Program-made: the position numbers and the translations under genes
Assembly: GCF_003752415.1 (NCBI RefSeq)
Contig: NZ_RKHG01000001.1
Location: 434,001 to 498,000 of the forward strand
DNA: 64,000 nt
Direction of reading: 5' to 3'
Source: Luteococcus japonicus
GTDB lineage: Bacteria; Actinomycetota; Actinomycetes; Propionibacteriales; Propionibacteriaceae
The notes under the pieces: model-generated
What the model saw: the letters and a program-made list of their open reading frames with translations, nothing else
Told to the model about the DNA's origin: nothing
Databases searched by the model: none
Part shown: in pieces, positions 37,517 to 47,248 of the stretch
Layout of the letters: every line of letters begins with the position of its first letter
How positions within the stretch are numbered: position 1 is the stretch's first letter

Positions 37517-39586
37517 ATGGCAGACAACCAACCCCGCGACGACCACGCCAAGCAGCTCAAGCAGGCCATCTCCCGCACCAAGCAGCTGCGGGGCTGGGTC
37601 TCCAGCGACCCCGGCCGCAGTGACGACTTCGTGGACGCCCTCAACGAGGCCACCGGTCTGCGCCTGCTCTCCCGGCTGTGGGCAGAGGCCGCCCCAGAGG
37701 CCACCGAGGCCGTCGGTGCCGCGGACAAGCTTGTCGCCTCCCGTGGGCCGGTCGGTCCCTACACCCCTTTGGTGGATGCCGGCCGCTATTTCACGGCCCT
37801 GACCCACGTCGCCACGGTCCAGAGCGGGATGAACCTGCCCGAGCATGCCGGCATGACCATTGGCGCCGCCTTTGCCTGGAAGGACCAGCTGACCCGCGAC
37901 GGCCTGGCCGATGAACTCCTGCCCCGGACCGCGGTGTGGGCACTGCTGGCCCGCGCCCGGGGTGCCCTTGCCGTCGGAGACCTGGCCCAGGCCAATGCCC
38001 AGGCGGATGCCGCCCTGAACCGCGCCCGCGAGGCCGAATTCAGCGGCGCCGAGACCCTCATCCTGCTGGAGGCGCTGCGCACCGACGCCGATGCCCGCTT
38101 CGCCGTGGACTTGACGGACCAGTCGATCGACCTCCTGCACGAGGCTGTGGCCCGCTGGCAGGAGTGGACCCGCGCGGACCTTGAGCAACTTCCCCGAATG
38201 GCAAAGGCCCACCTGGAACGCCTCGTCGGCCCCGTCGTGCCACTGCGACGCGACCTCGCCGACCGGCTCGCCTGGGCAGGACGCTGGGACGAGGCGCTGA
38301 CGGTGCGCGAGGAACTCTCCACCCTGCTGCACCGCACCGCCGCACGCCGTGGCGAGCAGGGACGCGTCGACCTGGCGGTCGCTCGCGGGGACCAGACGTG
38401 GACCCTGGCCGACGCGGGCCGTGCCCAGGAGGCGCTCCGGGCCGGCGCCGATGCCCAGCAGGCGCTGCAAGCCCTGTTCAAGGCGGAGAAGCCGGTTGGT
38501 TCCCACCTGCCCACCCAGGCACTCGTCGCCCCGGCGCTGGCTCGCGCCGAGCTGGCCGCCGGCCACCCGGACAGGGCGCTGGCCGCCCTCGACCAGTTTG
38601 CGAACCGGCTCCAGGCCCACCAGTCCGTTCCGGTCGGTGCGGCCGCACGCGCCGTCGCCCTGCTCGTCCGAGCCCAGGTCCAGGATGCCCTGGCCGATGG
38701 CGGTGCGGCCGCCACTTCCCGCGCCCAGGCCGACCAGTTGGTGGGGGACGTGCGTGCCCGCGAGGTCGAGCGAGCGCACCACTCCGCCCAGGACGGCTTG
38801 GTCCTGGCCCGTGGCCGCTCACGCGGCATGGTGCTGCCCAGCCAGCTGCCCACCCCGCACTGGGAGGTCCCCGACTCCGCCGCGTCCCTGGCCCCGAGCG
38901 GCGCTCGCCTGGCTGGCCTGGAGCAGGTCAGCGACGAGGAGGCCATGCGTCGCATCGACGAGGTGCGCGACCAGGAGGCCCGCGAGAGGGCGGTCGCCGA
39001 ACTGCGCCAGGCCACCGAGCGCGCCGAACGCGAACGCCAGGATGCCGAGCGGCGCTCTGAGCGCGAGGCAGCCGCACAGGCCACCCGAGAGCAGACCGAG
39101 CGTGAGGCCGCCGCCCAGGAACAGTCCCAGCAGGAGGAGGACGCGCGCATGGAGGCGGAGGCGCTCCTGATCCAGCGGGAGCACGAGCACGCCGAACAGG
39201 ACCGTCTTGCTGCCGAGCGTGCCGAGGCAGAACGTCAGGAAGCTGAGCGTGCCGAGGCAGAGCGAGCCGAGGCCGAGCGTCGGGAGGCGGAGCGTCGGGA
39301 GGCGGAGCGTGGAGAGGCCGAGCGACCGACCACCCCAGCCGTCAGCCCGCTGGATGCCCTGCGCGAGCGTGCCGCCGAGGCTCGACGCCGCGGGGACAAG
39401 GCACTCATCGAGAGCTCCCATGAGGATCTGATCGGCGCCCTGGAGGCTCCGGCGCAGGCAGATCCGCAGCGCCACGGCCGCGAGCTGGTCAGTGCCCTGG
39501 AGCACCTGTCCGAGGCCCAGGGCTGGTGGGGTGGCCGCGCCGCCGGCAAGCGCGCCAAGCAGCTGCAGAAGCAGTGGCAGCTGTGA
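37517..39586 (+). CDS. Large helical repeat/coiled-coil protein
   Basis: A 689-residue soluble protein. About 460 residues are alanine-rich helices in TPR-like pairs (for example [20 protein letters not shown]). From about 480 to 610 there is a highly charged coiled coil with an AERAEAER-type repeat (DNA repeat at about 39208-39330). A short globular end contains [20 protein letters not shown]. Start ATG 37517 is taken with CAGAAT as a -10 for a leaderless mRNA; ATG 37508 is possible. Function unknown; divergent from the Hsp70-like gene, a likely functional pair. Confidence 0.6.
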   Translation: MADNQPRDDHAKQLKQAISRTKQLRGWVSSDPGRSDDFVDALNEATGLRLLSRLWAEAAPEATEAVGAADKLVASRGPVGPYTPLVDAGRYFTALTHVATVQSGMNLPEHAGMTIGAAFAWKDQLTRDGLADELLPRTAVWALLARARGALAVGDLAQANAQADAALNRAREAEFSGAETLILLEALRTDADARFAVDLTDQSIDLLHEAVARWQEWTRADLEQLPRMAKAHLERLVGPVVPLRRDLADRLAWAGRWDEALTVREELSTLLHRTAARRGEQGRVDLAVARGDQTWTLADAGRAQEALRAGADAQQALQALFKAEKPVGSHLPTQALVAPALARAELAAGHPDRALAALDQFANRLQAHQSVPVGAAARAVALLVRAQVQDALADGGAAATSRAQADQLVGDVRAREVERAHHSAQDGLVLARGRSRGMVLPSQLPTPHWEVPDSAASLAPSGARLAGLEQVSDEEAMRRIDEVRDQEARERAVAELRQATERAERERQDAERRSEREAAAQATREQTEREAAAQEQSQQEEDARMEAEALLIQREHEHAEQDRLAAERAEAERQEAERAEAERAEAERREAERREAERGEAERPTTPAVSPLDALRERAAEARRRGDKALIESSHEDLIGALEAPAQADPQRHGRELVSALEHLSEAQGWWGGRAAGKRAKQLQKQWQL

Positions 39587-39607
39587 GCCGCTTCTGATCG
39601 GCTCGAC

Positions 39608-40342
39608 TCAGCTCGGCAGCACCGCATCCACAGCGCTGCCGAGCACCTCGCCGAGGCTGTCGTGGATGACCAGCGTCGCCTGGTCGTCGTAGGGGGTCGC
39701 ATCGCGGTTGACGAGGACCAGCTGCCGGCCTCGGAAGAAGCGGAGCAGTCCGGCGGCGGGATGGACGTTGAGCGACGTGCCGCCGACGATGATGACGTCA
39801 CAGCCCAGGATTGCCTCGATGGCCTCGTCCATCACCCGAGAGTCGAGGGCCTCCTCGTAGAGGACGACGTCGGGCCGGACCATGCCGCCGCACGCGGGGC
39901 AGGCCGGCACCCCGGTGCTAGTCACCATCCAGGCCATGTCCTGCGGGGCGCCGCAGTCCACGCAGTGGTTGCGGTGCGCAGAGCCGTGCAGTTCGAGCAC
40001 TCGTCGCGAACCGGCGGCCTGGTGCAGTCCGTCGATGTTCTGGGTGATGACGGCCGCCAGCTTCCCGGCCTCCTCCAGACGTGCGAGCGCCGTGTGGGCG
40101 CGATTGGGGCGGGCTTCGGGGTGCAGCAGGCTCGTGCGGTGGAAGTCGAAGAAGGCCTCTGGATCCTGCACCAGGCAGCTGTGGCTGAGCAAGTACTCGG
40201 GTGGGGGAGCGTCGGGCGTGGCACTGACATAGAGCCCCGCGGAGGAGCGGAAGTCTGGGATCCCGCTCTCGGTGGAGATCCCGGCGCCACCGAAGAAGAC
40301 CGTCGAAGCCGTCCCTGCCAGTACCTCAGCCAGTTCGTCCAT
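39608..40342 (-). CDS. Sir2-family NAD-dependent deacylase
   Basis: A 244-residue sirtuin that removes acyl groups from lysine using NAD. The motifs [32 protein letters not shown] and the catalytic ELHGSAH are all intact, and the four zinc cysteines appear as CVDC and CPAC. The start ATG at 40342 is chosen because the long upstream open frame has no sirtuin homology. It is divergent from terC. Confidence 0.95.
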   Translation of the reverse strand: MDELAEVLAGTASTVFFGGAGISTESGIPDFRSSAGLYVSATPDAPPPEYLLSHSCLVQDPEAFFDFHRTSLLHPEARPNRAHTALARLEEAGKLAAVITQNIDGLHQAAGSRRVLELHGSAHRNHCVDCGAPQDMAWMVTSTGVPACPACGGMVRPDVVLYEEALDSRVMDEAIEAILGCDVIIVGGTSLNVHPAAGLLRFFRGRQLVLVNRDATPYDDQATLVIHDSLGEVLGSAVDAVLPS

Positions 40343-40376
40343 GGGCCCAGTCTTCCACCGGCACCGACAGAACCAA

Positions 40377-40407
40377 TGTGACAAATCACACATCGACTCT
40401 CTAGAAT
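40377..40407 (+). promoter_or_regulatory. terC promoter with TGTGA-N4-TCACA dyad
   Basis: GTGACA (40378-40383) and TAGAAT (40402-40407) are spaced 18 bases. The dyad TGTGA-N4-TCACA (40377-40390) covers the -35 element. Its half sites are CRP/GlxR-like, but the spacing of four is two shorter than the CRP consensus and equals that of FNR. A regulator bound here would act on terC. Confidence 0.45.
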
Positions 40408-40474
40408 TCATCAGGTCGACGGCTGGGCATCGCTCTCGTCGGCCCTCCTGAGGCGAACGACCAGATGGTCTCGT

Positions 40475-40493
40475 CTCGGTGCAAGACACCGAG
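40475..40493 (+). promoter_or_regulatory. Hairpin in the terC 5' leader
   Basis: CTCGGTG and CACCGAG form a perfect 7-bp stem with a CAAGA loop in a leader of about 145 bases. TerC genes are often preceded by a Mn-sensing yybP-ykoY riboswitch, but its conserved bases were not found here, so the nature of the leader is open. Confidence 0.35.
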
Positions 40494-40555
40494 CCGCACC
40501 AGCCCGCAACGCATCCGCGTCGCGGGCCCGGAAAGCGATCCTCTGGGAGTTTCCC

Positions 40556-41773
40556 GTGCACGTTTCCCCGCTGGTCTGGGGCCTGACCGTCACCTTCATC
40601 ATCGGACTTCTGCTGTTCGACTTCGTCTTCCACGTCCGCCAGGCCCACATCCCGACGCTGCGGGAGGCGGCAATCTGGTCCGCCATCTACGTGGGTATCG
40701 CCATCATCTTCGGCCTGGGGATCTGGGCCCTGGCAGGCAACCAGATGGGCACCGAGTACTTCGCCGGCTACATCACGGAGAAGGCGCTCAGCGTCGACAA
40801 CCTGTTCGTCTTCCTCATCATCATGACCAGTTTCAAGGTGCCTCGTGCGGACCAGCAGAAGGTCCTCCTCTTCGGCATCGTGGTCAGCCTGATCGCCCGT
40901 ACCGGCTTCATCTTCGTGGGAGCCGCACTGATCAACTCCTTCGCCTGGGTCTTCTACATCTTCGGCCTGATCCTGCTGGTCACGGCAGGCAACATGCTCA
41001 AGCCCGAGGACACCTCGGATGACCATGGCGCGGACAACTTCATGATCCGCATCGCCCGTCGACTGTTCAAGACCAGCGAGCACTATGACGGCGACAAGCT
41101 GTTCACCATGGTCGACGGCAAGAAGGTGATGACCCCGATGCTGCTGGTGATGGCAGCCATTGGTGGCACGGACATCCTGTTCGCGCTGGACTCCATTCCG
41201 GCCATCTTCGGTCTGACGCAGTCCACCTTCATCGTCTTCACCGCGACCGCCTTCAGCCTGCTGGGGCTGCGCCAGCTCTTCTTCCTGATCGACGGCCTGC
41301 TGGACCGCCTGATCTACCTGTCCTACGGCCTCGCGGCGATCCTGGGCTTCATCGGCGTCAAGCTCATCCTGCACGCACTACACGAGAACACGCTCGGCTT
41401 CATCAACGACGGCCAGCACGTCAAAGTGGTGGAGATCAGCACCGGATTGAGCCTCAGCGTGATCCTCGGGGTCCTCGCCCTCACGATCATCGCCTCGCTC
41501 GTCTCTCCCAAGGGCAAGGCGCAGACCGCGGTCAACAATGCCCGTACCCACGCCCAGACCTATGTGGACCTGGAGTGGGAGAGCGACCAGACCGAGCGGG
41601 AACGCATCTACGCCCGGCTCACCCGGGAGCGCGCGCAGATCGAGCTGCTGCCGACCCGTTACCGCGACGACATCCGAGACCAGCGGGAGCTGACGGAACT
41701 CTTCGCGCGGGCCGACGAGTTGCACCAGCAAAGGGTGCGTGAGGGGCACGGGACCCGCAGCGTCCTGACCTGA
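40556..41773 (+). CDS. terC: TerC-family membrane protein (metal homeostasis)
   Basis: A 405-residue protein with eight or nine hydrophobic segments. Conserved acidic residues in TEKALSVDNLFVFLIIM and GGTDILFALDSIPAIFG are the TerC metal-binding signatures. Members of the family export Mn, mostly to load exoenzymes, or take part in tellurite resistance. A charged C-terminal tail follows the last membrane segment. GGGAG upstream supports the GTG start at 40556. Confidence 0.92.
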   Translation: MHVSPLVWGLTVTFIIGLLLFDFVFHVRQAHIPTLREAAIWSAIYVGIAIIFGLGIWALAGNQMGTEYFAGYITEKALSVDNLFVFLIIMTSFKVPRADQQKVLLFGIVVSLIARTGFIFVGAALINSFAWVFYIFGLILLVTAGNMLKPEDTSDDHGADNFMIRIARRLFKTSEHYDGDKLFTMVDGKKVMTPMLLVMAAIGGTDILFALDSIPAIFGLTQSTFIVFTATAFSLLGLRQLFFLIDGLLDRLIYLSYGLAAILGFIGVKLILHALHENTLGFINDGQHVKVVEISTGLSLSVILGVLALTIIASLVSPKGKAQTAVNNARTHAQTYVDLEWESDQTERERIYARLTRERAQIELLPTRYRDDIRDQRELTELFARADELHQQRVREGHGTRSVLT

Positions 41774-41806
41774 ACGAAGACCCCGGGCTGGCCGTCGCGA
41801 GGGCGG

Positions 41807-42721
41807 TCAGCCCAGGGTGTCCCTTCCACGGGTGACGATCAGCGGATCGGGCTCATGCACCACCGAGCTGTCCTTGCCCTCGTAGTCGAACTGGTTCAGG
41901 AAGAAGCGCATCGCATTGATCCGGGCTCGCTTCTTGTCATTGCTCTTGATGCTCCACCACGGCGCGGTGTCGGTGTCGGTGGCCGCGAACATGGCATCCT
42001 TGGCGGCCCCGTACTCCTGCCATTTGTCGAGGCTCTCGATGTCCATCGGGGAGAGCTTCCACTGGCGAACCGGGTCGATCTGGCGGATGGCGAAGCGGGT
42101 GCGCTGCTCACCCTGCGTCACGGAGAACCAGAACTTGGTCAAGGACGTGCCCGAATCGGTGATCATCTGCTCCAGCATCGGCGCCTGGCGCAGGAACTGC
42201 TGGTAGTCGTCCTCCGCGCAGAAGCCCATCACACGCTCCACGCCGGCCCTGTTGTACCAGGAGCGGTCAAAGAGCGTGATGTCCCCGGCGGTGGGGAAGT
42301 GCTGCACATAGCGCTGGAAGTACCACTGGCCCTGCTCGGTGCTGGTCGGCTTGTTCAGGGCGACGGTGCGCAGGTGGCGCGGGTTCAGGTGCTCCTCGAA
42401 GCGCTTGATGGTGCCGCCCTTGCCTGCCGCGTCCCGGCCCTCGAAGACGATGATGTGCCGGGCACCGGTCTCCTGGGTCCAGTACTGGAACTTCAGCAGC
42501 TCCACCTGCAGGGCGTACTTCTCCTGCTCGTACTCGTCGCGCTCCATGCGCTCGTCATAGGGGTAGTCCTCACGCCAGGTCTCGACCGCCGAGCCGCCGG
42601 GATCGATCAGGTCCGGGTCCGAGCCCGCAACGTCTGGGAGCACGCTGTAGCCGCTCTCGCGCAGCCGGTCGATGTACTCGCGAAAGTCCATGTTGCTCAT
42701 GTCTTCGAACTCGATGCTCAC
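41807..42721 (-). CDS. ppk2: Polyphosphate kinase 2 family
   Basis: A 304-residue PPK2 enzyme that transfers phosphate between polyphosphate and nucleotides. Walker A is in VFEGRDAAGKGGTIKR, Walker B in ITLFDRSWYNRAGVE, and the lid region in KFWFSVTQGEQRTRF. One-domain form of the usual length. Transcription converges with terC; an imperfect hairpin (about 41785-41813) lies between. Confidence 0.93.
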   Translation of the reverse strand: MSIEFEDMSNMDFREYIDRLRESGYSVLPDVAGSDPDLIDPGGSAVETWREDYPYDERMERDEYEQEKYALQVELLKFQYWTQETGARHIIVFEGRDAAGKGGTIKRFEEHLNPRHLRTVALNKPTSTEQGQWYFQRYVQHFPTAGDITLFDRSWYNRAGVERVMGFCAEDDYQQFLRQAPMLEQMITDSGTSLTKFWFSVTQGEQRTRFAIRQIDPVRQWKLSPMDIESLDKWQEYGAAKDAMFAATDTDTAPWWSIKSNDKKRARINAMRFFLNQFDYEGKDSSVVHEPDPLIVTRGRDTLG

Positions 42722-42851
42722 ACTTGCCCCTCAGTGGTCCAGAACGCCCGCACCATCCTAGGGAGACAGGCCGCAGCTCCGACGCCGAAGAGGGGAGCTC
42801 GTTCGCAGAGTTCGCCCCGTGTACACCTGCCGTCCAACCAGAACGGATAAT

Positions 42852-42879
42852 TTGCACGGTTTCCATCGGGGAATATTGT
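42852..42879 (+). promoter_or_regulatory. Promoter of the flavohemoglobin gene
   Basis: TTGCAC (42852-42857) and TATTGT (42874-42879) are spaced 16 bases, about 28 bases before the start codon. No NsrR-type dyad was recognised. Confidence 0.45.
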
Positions 42880-42907
42880 GGGGGAGTACCGACCCACAGG
42901 AGGAACC

Positions 42908-44128
42908 ATGGCCCAGCACGTCCCCGTCGACGAGCAACTCAGCGCCGCCCACACACAGACCATCAAGGCGACGCTGCCGCTGGTGGGATCCAAGATCGAC
43001 GAGATCACCCCCATCTTCTACCAGCGCATGTTCGATGCCCACCCCGAGCTCCTGCGCGACACCTTCAATCGCGCCAACCAGAAGCAGGGAGCCCAGCAGA
43101 AGGCCCTGGCCGCCTCTGTCGCCCATTTCGCGATGATGCTGGTGGACCCGGCCAGGCCGAACCTGGATGACCTGCTCAGCCGCATCGGACACAAGCACGT
43201 CAGCCTCGGCATCACCGAGGACCAGTACCAGATCGTCCACGACAACCTGTTCGCCGCCATCGTCGAGGTCCTCGGTGCGGACGTCGTCACCGCCGACGTG
43301 GCCGAGGCCTGGGATGAGGTCTACTGGATCATGGCCCGCACCTTGGTCCGCTTCGAGAAGAAGCGCTATGCGGAACTCGGCGTCCCCGACGGCAAGGTCT
43401 TCCACACCGTCACCGTCGCTCGTCGCACCGACCTGTCCAGCGACACCGCCAGCTTCGAGCTCGTGGCCCGCGACGGGGACCGGTCGCTCAACGGCTTCGC
43501 GCCCGGCCAGTACATCTCCGTGCGCCGAACCCTGGCCGACGGCGCCGGGCAGCTACGCCAGTACAGCCTGTGCAATGCCGGTGGTGACGGGACCTGGCAG
43601 ATCACCGTCAAGAAGACCCTCGGACAGGGGTCCCCCGACGGCGAGGTGTCCGGCTCGATCATCGCCGGCCTGCACGCCGGCGACGAGCTCGAGGTCAGCC
43701 TGCCCACCGGAGACCTCGTGCTCGACGAGGGCACCAACCCGGTCGTGCTGATCAGCGCAGGGATCGGCGCCACACCCATGCTGGGCATGGCCCGTCACCT
43801 CGCGACACGGCCGGGCAAGCGGGAACTCGTGGTGCTGCACGCGGACCACGACGCCAATGACGCCGCCCTCGTCGAGGAGCTCTCCCAGGCAACCGAGCAG
43901 GCAGGGGGCACCTTCCACCCGTGGTTCACCCACGGTTCGACGCTGGGCTCCACCAGCGGGCGGATGAACCTGGAGCGCGTCGAACTGCCCGAGGGCGCCA
44001 GCTACTACCTCTGCGGTTCCAATGGCTTCCTGCAGGCCATGCGCTCCCAGTTGGCCGAGCGGGAAGTTCCCGCGGAGTCCGTCCACTTCGAGCTGTTCTC
44101 GCCCAATGACTGGCTGCTGCCCGCCTGA
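42908..44128 (+). CDS. hmp: Flavohemoglobin / nitric oxide dioxygenase
   Basis: A 406-residue protein converting NO to nitrate. The globin domain has the distal region KIDEITPIFYQRMF and the proximal histidine at about residue 97 in GHKHVSLGI. The FAD domain has LRQYSLCNAGG and the NAD domain ISAGIGATPMLGMAR and YYLCGSNGF. All cofactor residues appear intact. AGGAGGAACC before ATG 42908 is a strong ribosome site and decides the start. Confidence 0.96.
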   Translation: MAQHVPVDEQLSAAHTQTIKATLPLVGSKIDEITPIFYQRMFDAHPELLRDTFNRANQKQGAQQKALAASVAHFAMMLVDPARPNLDDLLSRIGHKHVSLGITEDQYQIVHDNLFAAIVEVLGADVVTADVAEAWDEVYWIMARTLVRFEKKRYAELGVPDGKVFHTVTVARRTDLSSDTASFELVARDGDRSLNGFAPGQYISVRRTLADGAGQLRQYSLCNAGGDGTWQITVKKTLGQGSPDGEVSGSIIAGLHAGDELEVSLPTGDLVLDEGTNPVVLISAGIGATPMLGMARHLATRPGKRELVVLHADHDANDAALVEELSQATEQAGGTFHPWFTHGSTLGSTSGRMNLERVELPEGASYYLCGSNGFLQAMRSQLAEREVPAESVHFELFSPNDWLLPA

Positions 44129-44182
44129 AACGCCCTAGGCTTCGGGCAGCGGCGGCCGTGCCGCCCGACGAAAGGAATCCCA

Positions 44183-44521
44183 GTGGTTGACATCAATGCC
44201 ATCGTGAACAAGGCCGAGGCACTGGCCAAGGAGCACCAGGACGAGGTCCGCAAGGCCATCGACGCGGTGGAGGACCAGATCGACGCGCGCACGGGCGGCA
44301 AGTACAGCCAGCAGGTGGACCAGGCGGGCAATGCCGTCGAGGGCCGCCTGGGGCTGCCCGAGCCGAGCGCCCCCGCTCCGGAACAGCCGTCGGAGCCGAC
44401 CCCTCAAGCCCCGGCGCAGGAAGCGCAGGCTCCCGCCCCCACCGAGCACACGCAGGCACCCGCGTCCACCGAGGAGGCAGGCAGCGCCCAGACCGCCGAC
44501 CAGCAGGCGACACAGGCCTGA
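44183..44521 (+). CDS. Antitoxin-like small protein (Rv0909-type)
   Basis: A 112-residue, acidic protein. The first 60 residues (NAIVNKAEALAKEHQDEVRK, TGGKYSQQVDQAGNAV) resemble the Rv0909-type family annotated as antitoxin. The tail is proline- and alanine-rich and disordered. No adjacent toxin gene was found; the name may not reflect its job. Confidence 0.6.
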   Translation: MVDINAIVNKAEALAKEHQDEVRKAIDAVEDQIDARTGGKYSQQVDQAGNAVEGRLGLPEPSAPAPEQPSEPTPQAPAQEAQAPAPTEHTQAPASTEEAGSAQTADQQATQA

Positions 44522-44535
44522 CCTGCCGCACCACA

Positions 44536-44577
44536 CCTGCTGCACCACGCCTGCTGCACCACGCCTGCTGCACCAAC
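44536..44577. repeat. Three tandem 14-bp units
   Basis: The unit CCTGCTGCACCACG occurs three times in a row (44536, 44550, 44564; the last ends CCAAC). It lies between the antitoxin-like stop codon and a terminator, and copy number may vary between strains. Confidence 0.8.
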
Positions 44578-44585
44578 ACAATGGC

Positions 44586-44623
44586 CGAGGTGGCCGGGTC
44601 CCTATGAGGTCCCGGCCGCCTCG
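44586..44623. terminator. Bidirectional terminator
   Basis: CGAGG-GGCCGGG pairs with CCCGGCC-CCTCG with a single mismatch; the genes on both sides converge on it. Confidence 0.7.
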
Positions 44624-44625
44624 TC

Positions 44626-45879
44626 TCACACCAGCTGGCTGACGGCATGGATCACCAGACCAGCCAGGCAACCCACCACGGTGCCGTTGATCCGGATGAA
44701 TTGCAGATCCCGTCCGACGAAGAGCTCGATCCGCTCCGAGGCCTCATCGGCATCCCACCGGTCCACGGTGGACGAGATGACGGTCGCCAATTCCTCCCCG
44801 TAGGTGTCCACCAGGAAGCCCACCGCATCGACCACCCGGCCATCGAGCCGGGACCGCATCTGGTCATCGCCGGCCAGGTGCTCCGCGGCATCAGCCAGCC
44901 ACTGGTCGGCGCGCTGCCACAGCCCCGAGGCGTCGTCGTCCAGAGCGACGGCGATGGACTCCCGCACGCTCTCCCAGAGCTCCACCACGGCCGGCCCCAC
45001 CGAGGGGTTGTCCAGCAGCCGCTCCTTGATGTGCTCGGCCTTCGCCATGATGGCCGGATCGTGGCGCAGGTCGTCGGCCAGTTTGGCCAGATAGGTGTCG
45101 ACGGCCTTGCGGAAGGGATGCCCAGGCTGCGTGCGCACGGCCATCGACCATTCGAGGGCCTGTTGGTATCCGAAGCCTGACACCTGCTTGTCGATCCAAC
45201 GAGGGCTCCATGCCGGCGCCCGTTCGCCGATCACGTGGCGGGCTGCATCCGGATTGCGCTCGAGCCAGCCGTGCAGCTCCTTGGCCAGCACGTCGACCAG
45301 CTGCTGGTGGGAACCATCCCGCACGACGTCCGCCAGCAGGTCGCCGGCCAGTGGGCTCATCTGTTGCTGCCGCAGCCGGGGGAGGACTGTCTCGGTGACC
45401 AGGCCCTCCACGTCCTGAGGGCGGACCCTGTCCAACAAGGCACGCAACCCACGCACCACCTGGCCCAGCGCGCGACGTCGGTTGGCGGGGGACTGCAGCC
45501 AGTTGGCCACCCGCTGGGCCACCTGCGCGTCGCGGACGCGCTCGCGGAAGATGTCGGCGGTCAGGAAGTTATTGGTGACGAACTGTTGCAGGCTGCGTCC
45601 CAGCTCATTCTTGCGCCGCTTCACCAAGGCCGTGTGGGGGACCGGGATCCCGAGGGGGTGACGGAAGATCGCGGTCACGGCGAACCAGTCGGCGAGCGCG
45701 CCCACCATGGCCGCCTCGCTCCCGGCGTTCACCCAACCCATCCAGCCGCTGCGCACGTCGCGCAGCGTCACCAGGTACAGGACCGCGGCCAGGACCAACA
45801 GGCCGGTGGCAAGCGCGCGCATCTTCCGCAGGTCTGCGCGTCGTTCGGCGTCACCGGGTGCGTCCATCATCATGCTCAC
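44626..45879 (-). CDS. DUF445 family membrane-associated protein
   Basis: A 417-residue DUF445 protein: an N-terminal membrane segment (ATGLLVLAAVLYLVT), then ADWFAVTAIFRHPLGIPVPH as the family signature, a long helical region and a final membrane segment near the C-terminus. Function unknown. The start is GTG 45879; ATG 45873 is also possible. It is divergent from the small membrane protein gene at 45939. Confidence 0.8.
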   Translation of the reverse strand: MSMMMDAPGDAERRADLRKMRALATGLLVLAAVLYLVTLRDVRSGWMGWVNAGSEAAMVGALADWFAVTAIFRHPLGIPVPHTALVKRRKNELGRSLQQFVTNNFLTADIFRERVRDAQVAQRVANWLQSPANRRRALGQVVRGLRALLDRVRPQDVEGLVTETVLPRLRQQQMSPLAGDLLADVVRDGSHQQLVDVLAKELHGWLERNPDAARHVIGERAPAWSPRWIDKQVSGFGYQQALEWSMAVRTQPGHPFRKAVDTYLAKLADDLRHDPAIMAKAEHIKERLLDNPSVGPAVVELWESVRESIAVALDDDASGLWQRADQWLADAAEHLAGDDQMRSRLDGRVVDAVGFLVDTYGEELATVISSTVDRWDADEASERIELFVGRDLQFIRINGTVVGCLAGLVIHAVSQLV

Positions 45880-45938
45880 CCGTCCAGTCTGGCCCATGCC
45901 TCCAACTGCTCGCAGGTCCGGGCTGGCATGCTGGTGCG

Positions 45939-46115
45939 GTGAAGTCCTCCCCACTGGCTGCCCTCGTCGCCCTCGTCCTCGCGCTGGTCCTGTTCTGGTT
46001 CGCCGCGCAGGGCTACAACGTGGTGCGCTGGCGCATCCGCTACATGATGCCGGCCTTCATCTCCGGCGTCCTGGTGGGCGTCGTGTCCACCCTTGTGCTC
46101 GTCGGCCGACGCTGA
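45939..46115 (+). CDS. Small two-segment membrane protein
   Basis: A 58-residue protein with two hydrophobic segments (LAALVALVLALVLFWFAAQG and MPAFISGVLVGVVSTLVLVG) and a short basic loop (RWRIRY). Start GTG 45939. No homologue recognised. Confidence 0.55.
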   Translation: MKSSPLAALVALVLALVLFWFAAQGYNVVRWRIRYMMPAFISGVLVGVVSTLVLVGRR

Positions 46116-46145
46116 GCACGCGACGGCTCGAGTAGTCTTGCCCGC

Positions 46146-46685
46146 ATGCCCCAGCCCTTTGACAAGCAATGGCTCACCGTTGATCAACAGCGGGCCTGGC
46201 GTCTGTTGTTGGTGGTGATGAGCCAGCTGCCCAGCGACCTCAATCGCCAGCTCCAGGCGGATGCGGGGCTGTCGTTCCAGGACTTCGACGTCCTGGTACA
46301 TCTGCGCGAGAGCAAAGGGAATCGATTGCGGATCGGTGAACTGGCCGAGGCGCTGGGCTGGGAACGCAGCCGCACGTCACACCATGTGGCACGGATGGGC
46401 GCTCGGGGCCTGGTCTGCCGGGAGAGGGTCGACGGCGACGGCCGGGGCGCCTGGGTCATCGCCACGGACCGTGGCCTGACCGAGCAGGAGGCGGCGGCGG
46501 CAGCCCACGTCGAACTGGTGCGACGCCTGCTGTTCACCGACATGCCGGAAGAACAGATCCACGAGCTGGGAGACACGCTGGCAGTGATCACCCGCAATCT
46601 CGGCTTCACCCCGCGGGAGATGTGGCATGTCGAGTCCAACGACGAGAATGACAAGGCACAGGAGGATGAGAGTGGCAAGCAGTGA
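46146..46685 (+). CDS. MarR-family transcriptional regulator
   Basis: A 179-residue MarR-type repressor. The winged helix appears as RIGELAEALGWERSRTSHHV, followed by RMGARGLVCRERVDGDGRGA, the wing. The C-terminal 30 residues are acidic. It overlaps the next gene (membrane protein), which it may regulate. Confidence 0.85.
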   Translation: MPQPFDKQWLTVDQQRAWRLLLVVMSQLPSDLNRQLQADAGLSFQDFDVLVHLRESKGNRLRIGELAEALGWERSRTSHHVARMGARGLVCRERVDGDGRGAWVIATDRGLTEQEAAAAAHVELVRRLLFTDMPEEQIHELGDTLAVITRNLGFTPREMWHVESNDENDKAQEDESGKQ

Positions 46686-47061
46686 AGTGGTCGGTCCGGA
46701 GGCGGACGGGACCACGTCCGGCACATGGGCCGTGGTGGTCTCCGCCTTCGCGGTGATCGCGACGGCCGCCGCCTGCGGGATCCTCTTCCGTGGCTATCTG
46801 GCGCTTGCCCGGCTGCCAGGTGAGGTGCCGCCCCTCGACCAGGTGCCCGACACGCCCCAGACCCAAGGCCCGATGCAGTGGATGCAGTTCGGCACGTGGG
46901 GCCTGGCCCTGGCTGCCCTTCTGGCACTGGTGGGCCTGGTGGCCGGCGTCCGTCTGGTGCGTCGTCCCGACGGCTTCAATCGCGGGGTCTGGGCAATTGC
47001 GCTTGCCGCGTGCACGCCGGTGCTGGCTGTGATGCTGCTGGCCGGCATGGGCGCCACCTAG
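46672..47061 (+). CDS. Membrane protein of unknown function
   Basis: A 129-residue protein with three or four hydrophobic segments (WAVVVSAFAVIATAAACGIL, FGTWGLALAALLALVGLVAG, AIALAACTPVLAVMLLAGMG). AGGAGG at 46660-46665 makes GTG 46672 the best start, overlapping the MarR stop by 14 bases. Function unknown. Confidence 0.6.
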   Translation: MASSEVVGPEADGTTSGTWAVVVSAFAVIATAAACGILFRGYLALARLPGEVPPLDQVPDTPQTQGPMQWMQFGTWGLALAALLALVGLVAGVRLVRRPDGFNRGVWAIALAACTPVLAVMLLAGMGAT

Positions 47062-47248
47062 TCCGACGGCCATGACCGACGCCTGGCAGCCGATGCTGGC
47101 CACCATGGGGAGCATGGAGGCGCTGGGTCCGGATGAGGGCCAGTGGCACTTCGAGGTGAAGTGGGACGGCTACCGCGCCCTCGTCCACCAGACATCCGAC
47201 CACAGCCTGCGACTCCGCTCCCGCGGGGGGCTGGACCTATGTTCCTCG

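Noticed and set aside
39208-39330. CRISPR-like or minisatellite array in the coiled-coil gene
   Set aside because: Repeat units encode the AERAEAER coiled coil in frame and have no spacers.
40408-40555. yybP-ykoY Mn riboswitch before terC
   Set aside because: The conserved GGGGAGUA and partner loop were not found, although a structured leader exists.
44183-44521. Toxin-antitoxin pair at the antitoxin-like gene
   Set aside because: No toxin-like gene is adjacent and the family name alone is not evidence.
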